DNA from: Bacteroidota bacterium
GTDB taxonomy: Bacteria > Bacteroidota > Bacteroidia > Chitinophagales > Saprospiraceae
Length of the DNA stretch: 40,358 bases
Assembly: GCA_017857395.1 (NCBI GenBank)
Contig: JAFMDF010000054.1
Span: 1-40,358, forward strand
Direction: 5' to 3'
The position numbers and the translations under genes were made by a program. Below the pieces are notes generated by a model. That model made no database searches and was not told where the DNA came from. It saw nothing but the letters and a program-made list of their open reading frames with translations. Below are positions 9,070-17,787 of the stretch, one piece after another. How positions within the stretch are numbered: the first letter of the stretch is position 1; each line of letters starts with the position of its first letter.

Positions 9070-11505
9070 ATGCTACATCATAACTTCCGTTTCATCCTTC
9101 GACGATTAAATCGACAACGTTTAAATACCTTTTTGCATTTAACTGGTTTGACTTTAGGCATCACGGTTTGTTTATTAATAGGCTTGTTTATTCGCCATGA
9201 ATTGAGTTATGATAATTACCATCAAAAGGCAGATAGGATTGTTCGGTTTAATCAATTCTGGGAAATGCCAGGGAAGGAAAGGGATTTAAATTATGCTTGT
9301 CCTGCCCCTTTGGCGAATGCTTTGCGAAGTGAAATTCCAGAAATTGAGACCGTCGTTAGTGTATTACCTAGAGGAAAAAGAGTGATGGAGATTACGCCTC
9401 AAAAAAGATTTAATCAAGAAGGCGTATTGATGGTAGAACCTGAATTTTTAGATATTTTTGATATAGAAGTTGTACAAGGAAATGGGCACGAAGCCTTGCG
9501 GAAACCTTGGCATACCTTATTGACTGAATCTACTGCCGAGAAATTCTTTGGCAGAGAAGACCCAATTGGAAAGACAATACTATTCGATAACGAACATACC
9601 CTTACGGTAGCGGGAATTATTAAAGACTTGCCCGATAATACGCATTTGCCAGCCACGATGTTGGTGTCTTATTTAATCGGTAAAGATTTTATGGGCTGGG
9701 CAGAAAAAAACTGGGGCGCAACTTTCGGTGCTTCTACTTATGCCCTTTTAAAAGAAGGGGCGAATCCAGCCGATATGATTGCGCCAATTCAAGCAATGTA
9801 TGACGCAAAAGTGAATAACGATCCAGAAGAGCTTGAAAAAGGAGGCGTAGATATTCAACCCTTACATAAAATACATTTAGAACCGCAATATGGAGGTGGA
9901 GGACAATGGGTAAAAGCCATTAATGCTTCTTGGTTATGGTTTTTTGGAGGCATTGGTTTGATAGTAATGGCATTAGCTTGTATCAATTTCATCAATTTAT
10001 CGACTGCTCAATCTTTGACTCGCTCGAAGGAGGTAGGCGTTAGAAAAGCGATTGGCGCAGGAAAAGGACAATTGATGCAGCAGTTCCTAGCAGAGGCATT
10101 TTTAGTGATTGGCTTGTCGGCGATTTTTGCGATTGTTATCGCTCAGTTTGCCTTGCCGTTTGTCAATCAATTACTAGATAAAAAAATAATTTTTGATTAC
10201 TTGTTTACTCCGAGAATTTTAGCAATTTTCTTAACGAGTATAGGATTGACTACCTTATTAACAGGTATTTATCCTGCTTGGTTAATTGCTAAATTTCAAC
10301 CAGCAACTGCGCTAAAATCTAGAACAGTTGCTGGTGATCGGAGCGCTTCCTTTATGCGAAAAGGATTGGTGGTGACGCAATTTGTAATTTCTGGTACTTT
10401 ATTAATTGCGCTAGTATTGATTTCTCAGCAAATGGATTTATTTTATAATAAAAACTTAGGCTTTGATAAAGATAATATCTTAGCGGTTGAAATTCCAGAT
10501 AAACAGAAATTAACCGTATTTGCTAATGAATTGGCAGGGATAAAAGGAATCAAAGGAGTTACGTTTGCAAGTGCCCCTCCAAGTGAAAGAGGTCATAATG
10601 GGACATCCATGCATTTGACGGATGATAATGCGTCGGATAGAAAGTCTGTAAGTATTATTTTTGGAGATGATAAATATCCCGAATTATTTGATTTACAACT
10701 AAAGGCAGGGAGGTTCTTTAATATTGCGGATACGAGTGCACTTTCTGCAAGTTTAGCGGAAAATCAGCGTTTTCCAAAAGTGGTGGTCAATGAAAAATTA
10801 ATTAAATCATTAGGCTTTGCTTCGGAGGCGGAAGCATTGGGCAAACGATTTAAAATAGGTTGGAATGGTTGGCAACCAGAGATAGTTGGCGTAGTAGAAA
10901 ATTTTGTTACGACGACTTTACACAATGATATTAATCCAATGTTGATTTTCCAGAATGAAAAATATTACCATAATGCAGGTATTAAATTAGAAGCTAACAC
11001 AGATGTGACGGCGACGCTAGCCAATATTAAAAAGGCATGGGAAAAAACCTTCCCCAAAGAATTTTATAGCTACTCTTTTTTAGACGACCATATTGCTCAA
11101 TTTTATGATTCTGAAAGTCGTTTATTGGGTTTCTTTAAAATCTTTGCAGGCTTAGCCATGTTTATTTCTTGCTTAGGTTTATGGGGATTAGCCACCTTTG
11201 CGGCGGTACAAAGGACCAAAGAAATTGGTATTCGAAAAGTACTTGGTGCAACGACTCAGAACCTAGTAACTTTACTCTCCAAAGATTTCTTAAAATTAGT
11301 AGCCATAGCCTTAATTATTGCGATTCCAATTGCTTGGTATGGAATGAACGAATGGTTGAATAATTTTGCTTTTCGGATTGATATGGAATGGTGGGTATTT
11401 GCTGCCGCAGGTATGGCTGCCATTACGGTTGCCTTTTTGACGGTTAGCTTTCAGAGTGTTCGGACGGCTTTATTGAACCCTGTGGAGAGTTTACGAGGAG
11501 AGTGA
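9070..11505 (+). CDS. FtsX/MacB-type ABC transporter permease (811 aa, two-module)
   Basis: An inner-membrane permease of the large Bacteroidota type. One N-terminal transmembrane helix (about residues 22-42) is followed by a MacB-like periplasmic domain, three helices carrying the first FtsX domain (about 285-420; SKEVGVRKAIGAGKGQL is the FtsX signature), another single helix (about 437-455), a second periplasmic domain and a second FtsX domain (about 690-805; TKEIGIRKVLGATTQNL). No ATPase gene is adjacent; such permeases usually use an ATPase encoded elsewhere. They are thought to extrude peptides, antibiotics or lipids, but the substrate here is unknown. A terminator follows at 11537. It is not homologous over its full length to the shorter permeases at 22.7-26.6 kb. 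Confidence 0.88.
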   Translation: MLHHNFRFILRRLNRQRLNTFLHLTGLTLGITVCLLIGLFIRHELSYDNYHQKADRIVRFNQFWEMPGKERDLNYACPAPLANALRSEIPEIETVVSVLPRGKRVMEITPQKRFNQEGVLMVEPEFLDIFDIEVVQGNGHEALRKPWHTLLTESTAEKFFGREDPIGKTILFDNEHTLTVAGIIKDLPDNTHLPATMLVSYLIGKDFMGWAEKNWGATFGASTYALLKEGANPADMIAPIQAMYDAKVNNDPEELEKGGVDIQPLHKIHLEPQYGGGGQWVKAINASWLWFFGGIGLIVMALACINFINLSTAQSLTRSKEVGVRKAIGAGKGQLMQQFLAEAFLVIGLSAIFAIVIAQFALPFVNQLLDKKIIFDYLFTPRILAIFLTSIGLTTLLTGIYPAWLIAKFQPATALKSRTVAGDRSASFMRKGLVVTQFVISGTLLIALVLISQQMDLFYNKNLGFDKDNILAVEIPDKQKLTVFANELAGIKGIKGVTFASAPPSERGHNGTSMHLTDDNASDRKSVSIIFGDDKYPELFDLQLKAGRFFNIADTSALSASLAENQRFPKVVVNEKLIKSLGFASEAEALGKRFKIGWNGWQPEIVGVVENFVTTTLHNDINPMLIFQNEKYYHNAGIKLEANTDVTATLANIKKAWEKTFPKEFYSYSFLDDHIAQFYDSESRLLGFFKIFAGLAMFISCLGLWGLATFAAVQRTKEIGIRKVLGATTQNLVTLLSKDFLKLVAIALIIAIPIAWYGMNEWLNNFAFRIDMEWWVFAAAGMAAITVAFLTVSFQSVRTALLNPVESLRGE

Positions 11506-11536
11506 ATAATAAAATAAATACACACCTAGAACCCTT

Positions 11537-11573
11537 AGGGCTTTCTGAATCTGATGATAGGGAAGCCCTTTTT
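11537..11573 (+). terminator. Probable rho-independent terminator
   Basis: AGGGCTT at 11537-11543 pairs with AAGCCCT at 11563-11569, extended by wobble pairs, and runs straight into a T-tract at 11569-11573. It ends the 811-aa permease gene. Confidence 0.6.
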
Positions 11574-11588
11574 AATGGGAAGGTTGAA

Positions 11589-12116
11589 CTATTTAGCGAG
11601 TTGTAAAATTTTCTCAATAAAAGGGGTAGCCAGACTTTCTTTTAGTAAGGAATAAGCAGCTTTATCTTGCTGGGTTTGTGCGGCTATATCCATTTTTATG
11701 GACGTATATTCGGTTCTTGCCCATTCATGTTCTCTTAGAAAATTTCGAAATAATAGATGTCGTTTTAGTTCTGGGCTATCTTTTGGACAAGCATATAAAT
11801 GGTGGGTAATCGTATCTAAAATGGAGTTGGATAGAAGTCCTTTTTTTCTTTTAAAAGCTTCTCTTTGTGGAATTCCTTGGTTGCCATTATGATAATAACC
11901 AAGGGTAGCTAACCTTTCTCTTATTTGCGGAAAAATGTTATCCTTTTCATAAACAATGTCTATATCAATAATAGCTTTGGCAGCCAAATCAGGAACTGCT
12001 GTACTTCCTACATGTTGGATGCTTAGAATCAGTCCATCCAAAGTAGTAGCTAATATTTTTTGAATGGTTTCAAACTGAATTTTCCAATCGGAGTTATAAG
12101 ATTGTATCAAATTCAT
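11589..12116 (-). CDS. GrpB family protein (nucleotidyltransferase-like fold)
   Basis: A 175-aa cytoplasmic protein with the family signature HVGSTAVPDLAAKAIIDIDI (about residues 40-59), where GS and the two aspartates match the nucleotidyltransferase active site. The length fits GrpB/UPF0157 proteins. Their cellular role is unknown; some are fused to dephospho-CoA kinase, but this one is standalone. It is convergent with the upstream permease gene, with the 11537 terminator between them. No operon partner is evident. Confidence 0.85.
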   Translation of the reverse strand: MNLIQSYNSDWKIQFETIQKILATTLDGLILSIQHVGSTAVPDLAAKAIIDIDIVYEKDNIFPQIRERLATLGYYHNGNQGIPQREAFKRKKGLLSNSILDTITHHLYACPKDSPELKRHLLFRNFLREHEWARTEYTSIKMDIAAQTQQDKAAYSLLKESLATPFIEKILQLAK

Positions 12117-12241
12117 TCCTGCAAACAGATTAGCTAAGAAAGAGGAAAACTAAGCTACACTCGTCAAAAAAAATCCGTGTACTTTGTATCCGCTGTGGTG
12201 GAAAAATTAAAAACTATTTTATTTAGCTACAGAGCTTAGTA

Positions 12242-12278
12242 AAAACAAAAGGGTAGATTGATTACCAATCCACCCTTT
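12242..12278 (-). terminator. Terminator of the glycine-rich DUF937-like gene
   Basis: Arms 12248-12260 and 12266-12278 pair with one mismatch; read on the minus strand the stem is followed by a T-rich tract (complement of the A-run at 12240-12249). Confidence 0.65.
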
Positions 12279-12306
12279 CGTACGTATTTTTTTAGTTAAG
12301 TATAGA

Positions 12307-12936
12307 TTAGCCGAATAAACCACCTAATTTACCTTTCAAAGCATCTTTAGCTTTATCTGCTAGGTCATCGCCAGCATCACCACCGCCCATCAAACCACCT
12401 AAAGCACTTTTGGCTGCATCAGCACCGCCGCCGCCCATAAGGCTACCTAGCATACCTGCAGCACCACCGCCGCCACCTAAAACTTTCATCAATCCAGCAG
12501 CATTGATACCTTCTCCTTCAGATGCATCGTTTGCAGCACCACTTATTTTACCCATAATCATAGGTAAAGCCATAGAAGAAACGGTACTAGCAATGCCAGA
12601 TGGAATACCCAATTGACTAGTCATTTTACCGATAAAATTTTGAGCAATACCTTGGAAAACCATATTTTTCATCATACCTCCTGCACCGCCGCCACTACCG
12701 CCAGCTAATCCTGCTAAAGCGCCCATCGCGCTGCCACCACCTCCGCCAGTTAAGCTAGAAAGCATACTCATTACATCACCAGAGTTACCACCTGTAACTG
12801 CACCCATAATCCCTTCTTTGATACTGTCGCCAGCCAATGGAACTGTTTTTTCGGCTTGCCCTAAATCAAGTCCTGTTTTTTCGGCAATTGCACCTGCTAC
12901 TTGTCCTTTTAAGCCATCTAATAAACTGTCTAACAT
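12307..12936 (-). CDS. Glycine-rich DUF937/YidB-like protein
   Basis: A 209-aa protein dominated by Gly, Ala and Met, with repeated blocks such as LMGGGGAD and SLTGGGGG separating amphipathic helical segments (LDSLLDGLKGQVAGAIAEKTGLD; KMTSQLGIPSG). It resembles DUF937/YidB-type proteins, which have unknown function. There is no signal peptide and no long membrane helix. It has its own terminator and no close partner on its strand, so it appears monocistronic. The high Gly codon content makes its sense strand locally GC-richer than the neighbours and creates an open but spurious frame on the other strand (12410-12616). Confidence 0.7.
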   Translation of the reverse strand: MLDSLLDGLKGQVAGAIAEKTGLDLGQAEKTVPLAGDSIKEGIMGAVTGGNSGDVMSMLSSLTGGGGGSAMGALAGLAGGSGGGAGGMMKNMVFQGIAQNFIGKMTSQLGIPSGIASTVSSMALPMIMGKISGAANDASEGEGINAAGLMKVLGGGGGAAGMLGSLMGGGGADAAKSALGGLMGGGDAGDDLADKAKDALKGKLGGLFG

Positions 12937-13117
12937 TATTTTATTGTTTTAATTAAAGAAAATAGGTTGTTTTTAATACAACGTGTAGTCCTCGGCAATA
13001 TATTATATTTGTAGGACTTTTTATTGTTAAGACGGACAACTTAACTATAAAGGGTACACTTAGTCGATAATTTTTTTTAGAAATCTTCGATTATTGAATT
13101 TTAAAAAACTCCAAAAA

Positions 13118-13279
13118 ATGAAAAAAGAAAAAGTATTATTTAACCATGATGCGGCAATTGATGAATTCATGGCAGCCGTCTTATTAACAACGATGAAGGA
13201 AGTGGATGTAGAGGTCGTACAGCAGTTGACTGAGGTAAATGGCTTTTATCAATATGTGTTACAACAATTTAGGCGATAA
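13118..13279 (+). pseudogene. Remnant of a nucleoside hydrolase with large internal deletion
   Basis: ATG 13118 starts a 53-codon frame. The first half, KVLFNHDAAIDEFMAAVLL, resembles the N-terminal metal and ribose-binding strand of inosine-uridine nucleoside hydrolases (usual motif DTDPGxDDA; here HDAAIDE keeps two acidic positions). The second half, VNGFYQYVLQQFRR, resembles the C-terminal helix of Bacteroidota members. The intervening roughly 270 residues of a normal enzyme are missing, so no active site can form. An in-frame deletion inside an ancestral gene would explain this. The end homology is from memory and less certain than the start. Upstream, TATATTTG at 13004-13011 could be its old -7 box. 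Confidence 0.45.
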
Positions 13280-13353
13280 GTAAGAGCCGATTGGCAGAAT
13301 TCGTTGGGGTAAGTAATACCTTTTAGAAGAATGTCCATATTTTTTCTACCAAA

Positions 13354-13387
13354 TTTTGCACAACATACGTACAGAACCATTATTTTG
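13354..13387 (+). promoter_or_regulatory. Candidate clpB promoter
   Basis: TTTTG at 13354-13358 and TATTTTG at 13381-13387 are separated by 22 bases, close to the Bacteroidota -33/-7 arrangement, although the -7 box is one base short of TAnnTTTG. The start of clpB is 73 bases downstream. Confidence 0.3.
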
Positions 13388-13418
13388 CAGATTCAAATTT
13401 CAGGCAAGCTACTGTCTC

Positions 13419-13453
13419 CAACTGACAACTGGCAACTGGCAACCGACAACTGA
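13419..13453 (+). repeat. Period-7 array of CAACTGN units just before clpB
   Basis: Five consecutive heptamers: CAACTGA, CAACTGG, CAACTGG, CAACCGA, CAACTGA. It ends 6 bases before the clpB ATG, so it lies in the 5' leader. The same heptamer consensus occurs at 21881-21953. Confidence 0.9.
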
Positions 13454-13459
13454 TTAAAT

Positions 13460-16240
13460 ATGACGTACGACAATTTTACGATAAAGGCGCAAGAGTGTAT
13501 TCTAAAAGCGCAAAAGATAGCGGCGGGCTACGAGCAACAAACGGTAGATACACCCCATTTGATAAAAGGAATATTAGAACAAGCGGAAGATGTGTCTACT
13601 TTTTTATTGGGTAAGATGAATGTTAACCTACCTAAGTTAAAAGATGAATTAACCAAAGTTTGTAAAAACTATCCAAGAGTCATTGGCTCAGAAAAGCAAT
13701 ATTTGACCAATGATGCCAATCAAGCTTTGGCGAGGGCCAAAAAAGTATTAAAGGAATTTGGCGACGAATATATTTCAGTAGAGTTAATGCTTTTAGGTGT
13801 TTTGCAGGGGAAAGGAAAAGGGGGCAATATGCTGAAAGCAATGGGTGCTACGGAAAAAGCCTTAAAAGCAGCCATCAAAGAATTGCGCCAAGGCAAAAAA
13901 GTAACCGATCCAAGTACAGATAATCAATACAATGCCCTCAGTAAATTTGGGATTAACCTAAATGAAAGAGCAGAAACGGGGAAATTAGACCCGATTATTG
14001 GAAGAGATGAAGAAATTCGTCGAGTGCTGCACATTATTTCGAGAAGAAAGAAAAATAATCCAATTTTGATTGGAGAAGCAGGCGTTGGTAAAACAGCGAT
14101 TGTAGAAGGAATTGCGTGGAGAATAGTCAATCAAGATGTACCCGAAAGTTTGCGGAGTAAAAAGATATTTACCCTTGATATTGCTAGTTTGATTGCTGGG
14201 GCAAAATACAAAGGGGAGTTTGAAGAACGCCTCAAAGCAGTTATCAAAGAAGTAACGGATTCTAATGGCGAAATTATTTTATTTATCGATGAAATTCATA
14301 CGTTAATTGGTGCAGGTGGCGGCGGCGGTGCAATGGATGCTGCCAATATTTTAAAACCTGCTTTGGCGAGAGGTGAATTGCATACGATTGGTGCAACCAC
14401 TTTAGATGAATACCAGAAATATTTTGAAAAAGACAAGGCATTGGTTCGACGTTTTCAAACGGTGTTGATTGAAGAACCAAGTGTGGAAGATACCATTTCT
14501 ATTCTTCGAGGATTGCAAGAACGATATGAAGTTTATCATAAAATAGAGATTCTAGACGAAGCTTTAATTGCCGCAGCAGAATTATCCCACCGATATATTG
14601 CAGATCGTCATTTGCCAGATAAAGCGATTGATTTAATTGATGAAGCAGCTGCAAAATTGCGGTTGGAACTAGATTCTGTCCCCGAAGAAATTGACGAATG
14701 GGATAGAAAAGTACGGCAATTAGAAATTGAAAGGGAAGCCATTAAACGAGAGAATAGCCCTAAAAAAATGGCAAGAATAGTCGAACAAATTGCCAATGCT
14801 AGAGAAAAATTAGATGGTTTAAGAGCGACATGGAAAACCGAAAAAGAAATTGTAGATACCGCTCAAAATATCAAAAAAGAAATTGAAGAACTAGAAATAC
14901 AAGCTGCTAAAGCAGAAAGAGAAAGTGATTATGAAACGGTGGCCAAAATACGGTATGGGCAGATTAAGGAAATGGAAATTAAGCTCAAAGTAGCGGAGGA
15001 AAGATTGGATAACCTAGCAGAGGAAGCTCGATTTACCAACGAGGAAGTGACGGCGAATGATATTGCCGAAGTAGTAGCAAGGGCAACGGGTATTCCTGTG
15101 ACCAAAATGGTGCAGAGTGAAAAGGATAAGTTATTAAAATTAGAGGAAGAAATAGGACAGCGACTGATTGGACAGCATGAGGCAGTAAAAGCTGTTTCGG
15201 ATGCGGTGCGTAGAAGTCGGTCTGGCTTGCAAGATGAAGGGCGACCGATTGGTTCGTTTATCTTTTTAGGACCAACAGGGGTTGGTAAAACGGAATTAGC
15301 AAAATCTTTAGCCGTTGTCCTTTTTGATGATGAAAAAGCGATTACTCGAATTGATATGTCCGAATATCAAGAACGACATTCTGTCTCTCGATTGGTCGGT
15401 GCGCCTCCTGGATATGTAGGCTATGATGAAGGCGGACAATTGACAGAAGCGGTGCGTAGAAGACCTTATTCTATTATCCTGTTGGATGAAATTGAAAAGG
15501 CACACCCTGATACCTTTAACATTCTATTGCAAGTATTAGACGATGGTCGTTTGACTGATAATAGAGGTCGAGTAGCCAACTTTAAAAATACCATTATCAT
15601 CATGACGTCCAATATGGGCGCAGAAGTAATTTTGGAAAATTTTGAAGATTTAATAGATGTGGGCGAAGAGCACCGACAAGATATTTTAGATACGACCAGA
15701 GAGGAAGTATTTACTTTATTGATGGAAAATCTACGTCCAGAATTCCTCAATCGGATTGATGAAAAAATCATGTTCTTGCCGTTGACTTTAGCAGAAATCA
15801 AACAGATTTTGAATCTATTGTTAAGAAAGACCCGAAAAATGTTGAAAAAGCAAGAATTGGGCTTAGAAATCAGCGAACCTGCGATGGACTTTTTAGCGGA
15901 ATTAGGTTATGATCCTCAATTTGGTGCAAGACCCATGAAGCGAGTGCTACAAAAAGAAATTGTTGACCATTTATCTAAATTATTGATTGGTGGAAAATTT
16001 GCTGCTGGCGAAACGATTTTTGTAGATTTAGAAGGGGAGAATTTGTCTTTCAAAAATAAGAAGTCTGGTAAGACGGCGGCTAAAGCAGCGATTACAACCA
16101 GAAAGAAACCTGCAAAATCTAAGGCAGACGCAGCTGCGGCAAAACGGAAGAAGCAGTTGAAAGAATTGGATGAGGCGACTAAAGCGGTGGAGGATGCTAC
16201 TAAGGCGGCTAAGCCTAAGAAGAAGACGGATCCTAAATAG
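13460..16240 (+). CDS. clpB: ATP-dependent disaggregase ClpB with extended basic tail
   Basis: A hexameric cytoplasmic AAA+ chaperone that, with DnaK, pulls polypeptides out of aggregates. Domains in order are a Clp N-domain (1-145), AAA-1 with Walker A GEAGVGKT (K211) and Walker B LFIDEIH, a coiled-coil middle domain (about 400-525), AAA-2 with Walker A GPTGVGKT (K610) and LLDEIEKAHP, and a C-terminal D2-small domain. The middle domain separates it from ClpA, and there is no zinc or UVR-only pattern; ClpC was considered, but the long coiled coil is more ClpB-like, with some ClpC-like features in the N-domain. Length is 926 aa against a usual 855-870: the last 60 or so residues are a Lys/Ala-rich tail (KKPAKSKADAAAAKRKK and similar). 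The start is preceded by the heptamer array at 13419, and a terminator follows. Confidence 0.85.
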   Translation: MTYDNFTIKAQECILKAQKIAAGYEQQTVDTPHLIKGILEQAEDVSTFLLGKMNVNLPKLKDELTKVCKNYPRVIGSEKQYLTNDANQALARAKKVLKEFGDEYISVELMLLGVLQGKGKGGNMLKAMGATEKALKAAIKELRQGKKVTDPSTDNQYNALSKFGINLNERAETGKLDPIIGRDEEIRRVLHIISRRKKNNPILIGEAGVGKTAIVEGIAWRIVNQDVPESLRSKKIFTLDIASLIAGAKYKGEFEERLKAVIKEVTDSNGEIILFIDEIHTLIGAGGGGGAMDAANILKPALARGELHTIGATTLDEYQKYFEKDKALVRRFQTVLIEEPSVEDTISILRGLQERYEVYHKIEILDEALIAAAELSHRYIADRHLPDKAIDLIDEAAAKLRLELDSVPEEIDEWDRKVRQLEIEREAIKRENSPKKMARIVEQIANAREKLDGLRATWKTEKEIVDTAQNIKKEIEELEIQAAKAERESDYETVAKIRYGQIKEMEIKLKVAEERLDNLAEEARFTNEEVTANDIAEVVARATGIPVTKMVQSEKDKLLKLEEEIGQRLIGQHEAVKAVSDAVRRSRSGLQDEGRPIGSFIFLGPTGVGKTELAKSLAVVLFDDEKAITRIDMSEYQERHSVSRLVGAPPGYVGYDEGGQLTEAVRRRPYSIILLDEIEKAHPDTFNILLQVLDDGRLTDNRGRVANFKNTIIIMTSNMGAEVILENFEDLIDVGEEHRQDILDTTREEVFTLLMENLRPEFLNRIDEKIMFLPLTLAEIKQILNLLLRKTRKMLKKQELGLEISEPAMDFLAELGYDPQFGARPMKRVLQKEIVDHLSKLLIGGKFAAGETIFVDLEGENLSFKNKKSGKTAAKAAITTRKKPAKSKADAAAAKRKKQLKELDEATKAVEDATKAAKPKKKTDPK

Positions 16241-16263
16241 GGATTTTAGAAAATATAGTTATG

Positions 16264-16304
16264 AAAATAGCTCAATTCCAATTTTTGGGGTTGGGCTATT
16301 TTTT
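16264..16304 (+). terminator. Terminator of clpB
   Basis: The stem is 16264-16279 with 16287-16302, using three G-U pairs, followed by a T-run through 16304. Confidence 0.65.
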
Positions 16305-16461
16305 ATAAATATCCCTTTCCTCGCTAGCAAATGCCTCTCTGTTTGCGCTAAACCCTTATCTAGCTAAATTCTAGTTTTCTAATCTGATTTTGTTTTAGTT
16401 TTGAATTGATAAACTAGTAATAGAAAATCTTCCTATTGCGGTTTTAATTTTTTAGCAAACT

Positions 16462-17529
16462 ATGAATTACCAAAGAGCTGTTATTTTCTGTTATTTCTTT
16501 TCCTTAACATCAATTTTCGCCCAAACAAATAAGGAAATTATTCAAAAGACAAAAGAATTAATGATAGCAAACTATATTTTTTTGGATAAAGCGGAATTGG
16601 TCACTCAGCATTTAGATCGACTGCTAAGGGAAGATTATTTTGATACATTTGCTCAACCAAAAGATTTTGCCAAAGCTTTGACGCAAGAGTTGCAAAAAAT
16701 CACCAAGGATAAACACCTGAATGTAGCACCTCCACGACCTCGAAATAGAACAGCACGTGATAGAACTTCCTTTGCTTGGCATTTGCAAAACTTAGTGCGA
16801 TTTAGGGAAGGCGGATTTGGCGAAGTAAATTTTTTGAAAGGAAATATTGGCTATGTTAAATTAAAAGGATTTCGGGTAGAAGATACGAGCAAGGTAGCAC
16901 CTTTGATGAATTTTATTTCAACTGCCGATGCGTTTATTATTGACTTAAGAGGAAATGGGGGCGGAAATGGCCCAGTTGGATTAAATTTAAGTAGTTATTT
17001 TTTACCAACCAACACACCATTATCAAGTGTTTATGAAAGAGGAAAAGACTTATTGGAAGAATATCACACAACAAAGGTTATCGGAAAAAAGCAATTAGAT
17101 ATTCCATTATTTATTTTGATCAATAAAAGAACTTTTTCGGCGGCAGAAGCTTTTGCGTATGATTTGCAAGCTAAAAATCGGGCAACTATAGTTGGTGAAA
17201 AAAAAACGAACCCCAGTATACCAAATCACATTTTTATTCAAAGTAATAAGAAAAATATTAAAGTTATTTTGGACGATATTCTTTATGTTGAAAGTATCAA
17301 AGATTACATTAGAATTCATTTAGTAAGTGAAAAAATAATTTTTAAAAGTGGTATTTCTGCGTTTGAAAATAGATTAGACCAACGATTTTTAAGAGTACAT
17401 CGTTCTTTTATTATAAATGTAAACAAAGTTACCGCCTATACTAAAAAAGATATTGAGCTTCAGGAGGTTCGGATTCCTATAGGCGAATTTTATAAAGAAG
17501 GAGTACTTCAACGAATTCAAGTAAATTAA
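16462..17529 (+). CDS. Chimera: exported S41 peptidase N-part fused to LytTR DNA-binding domain
   Basis: A 355-aa frame. Residues 1-21 are a signal peptide (ending IFAQ). About 22-246 are an S41 (IRBP/Tsp-like) peptidase, with IDLRGNGGGNG and the catalytic-Ser motif RTFSAAEAFAYDL (Ser226). The usual S41 sequence after VGEK is missing. From about residue 257 a complete LytTR DNA-binding domain follows (NIKVILDDILYVESIKDY ... FLRVHRSFIINVNKV) to the stop. An exported protease and a cytoplasmic DNA-binding domain cannot both work in one exported chain, so this looks like a deletion fusion of two genes. The junction falls beside an A9 run at 17198-17206. The peptidase lacks the strand and loop region following the nucleophile. 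A LytTR product made from an internal start could still function. It may also be an assembly artefact. Confidence 0.7.
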   Translation: MNYQRAVIFCYFFSLTSIFAQTNKEIIQKTKELMIANYIFLDKAELVTQHLDRLLREDYFDTFAQPKDFAKALTQELQKITKDKHLNVAPPRPRNRTARDRTSFAWHLQNLVRFREGGFGEVNFLKGNIGYVKLKGFRVEDTSKVAPLMNFISTADAFIIDLRGNGGGNGPVGLNLSSYFLPTNTPLSSVYERGKDLLEEYHTTKVIGKKQLDIPLFILINKRTFSAAEAFAYDLQAKNRATIVGEKKTNPSIPNHIFIQSNKKNIKVILDDILYVESIKDYIRIHLVSEKIIFKSGISAFENRLDQRFLRVHRSFIINVNKVTAYTKKDIELQEVRIPIGEFYKEGVLQRIQVN

Positions 17530-17749
17530 TGATTCGTTGGGTGAAGTTGCTCAAACAATCCTATTTTTGACAGTAGATGCGACTTATGAAGAAATTTCTT
17601 ATCCGATTGCCTACCGAATATTGACCAAGTGCGATGCCGTTCTATGGATTAAAGGCGCGTCCAATGGAGCAGATATTGAAACAGTAAAAACTAAAAAAAT
17701 GGACTTAACAATTTTTTATTCATTAAAGGATATTCCTGATATAAGCTAA
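17525..17749 (+). pseudogene. C-terminal fragment of a DUF4406-like nucleoside-2-deoxyribosyltransferase-fold protein
   Basis: This frame is open from immediately beside the stop of the S41-LytTR gene. It has no ATG near its start (only a TTG at 17537). It encodes about 70 residues with YPIAYRILTKCDAVLWIKGASNGAD and a closing IFYSLKDIP, the pattern I know from small DUF4406-like proteins where a CDAVL strand is followed by a Gly/Ala-Ser-xGAD loop. The N-terminal half of such a protein is absent. It appears to be another broken piece in the same mosaic. Confidence 0.4.
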
Positions 17750-17754
17750 AAGTG

Positions 17755-17762
17755 TACTTTTG
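17755..17762 (+). promoter_or_regulatory. Candidate -7 box TACTTTTG for the DUF1186 gene
   Basis: Matches TAnnTTTG 26 bases before the ATG at 17788; no convincing -33 TTG. It implies a short leader. Confidence 0.45.
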
Positions 17763-17787
17763 TGCGAAAATTGCATAAAAATAAAAA

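Noticed and set aside
12410-12616. Proline/alanine-rich open frame on the plus strand
   Set aside because: It is the antisense of Gly-rich codons in the DUF937-like gene, with no family resemblance.
15466-15801. 111-codon minus-strand frame inside clpB
   Set aside because: Antisense of the conserved AAA-2 domain; no start context or homology.
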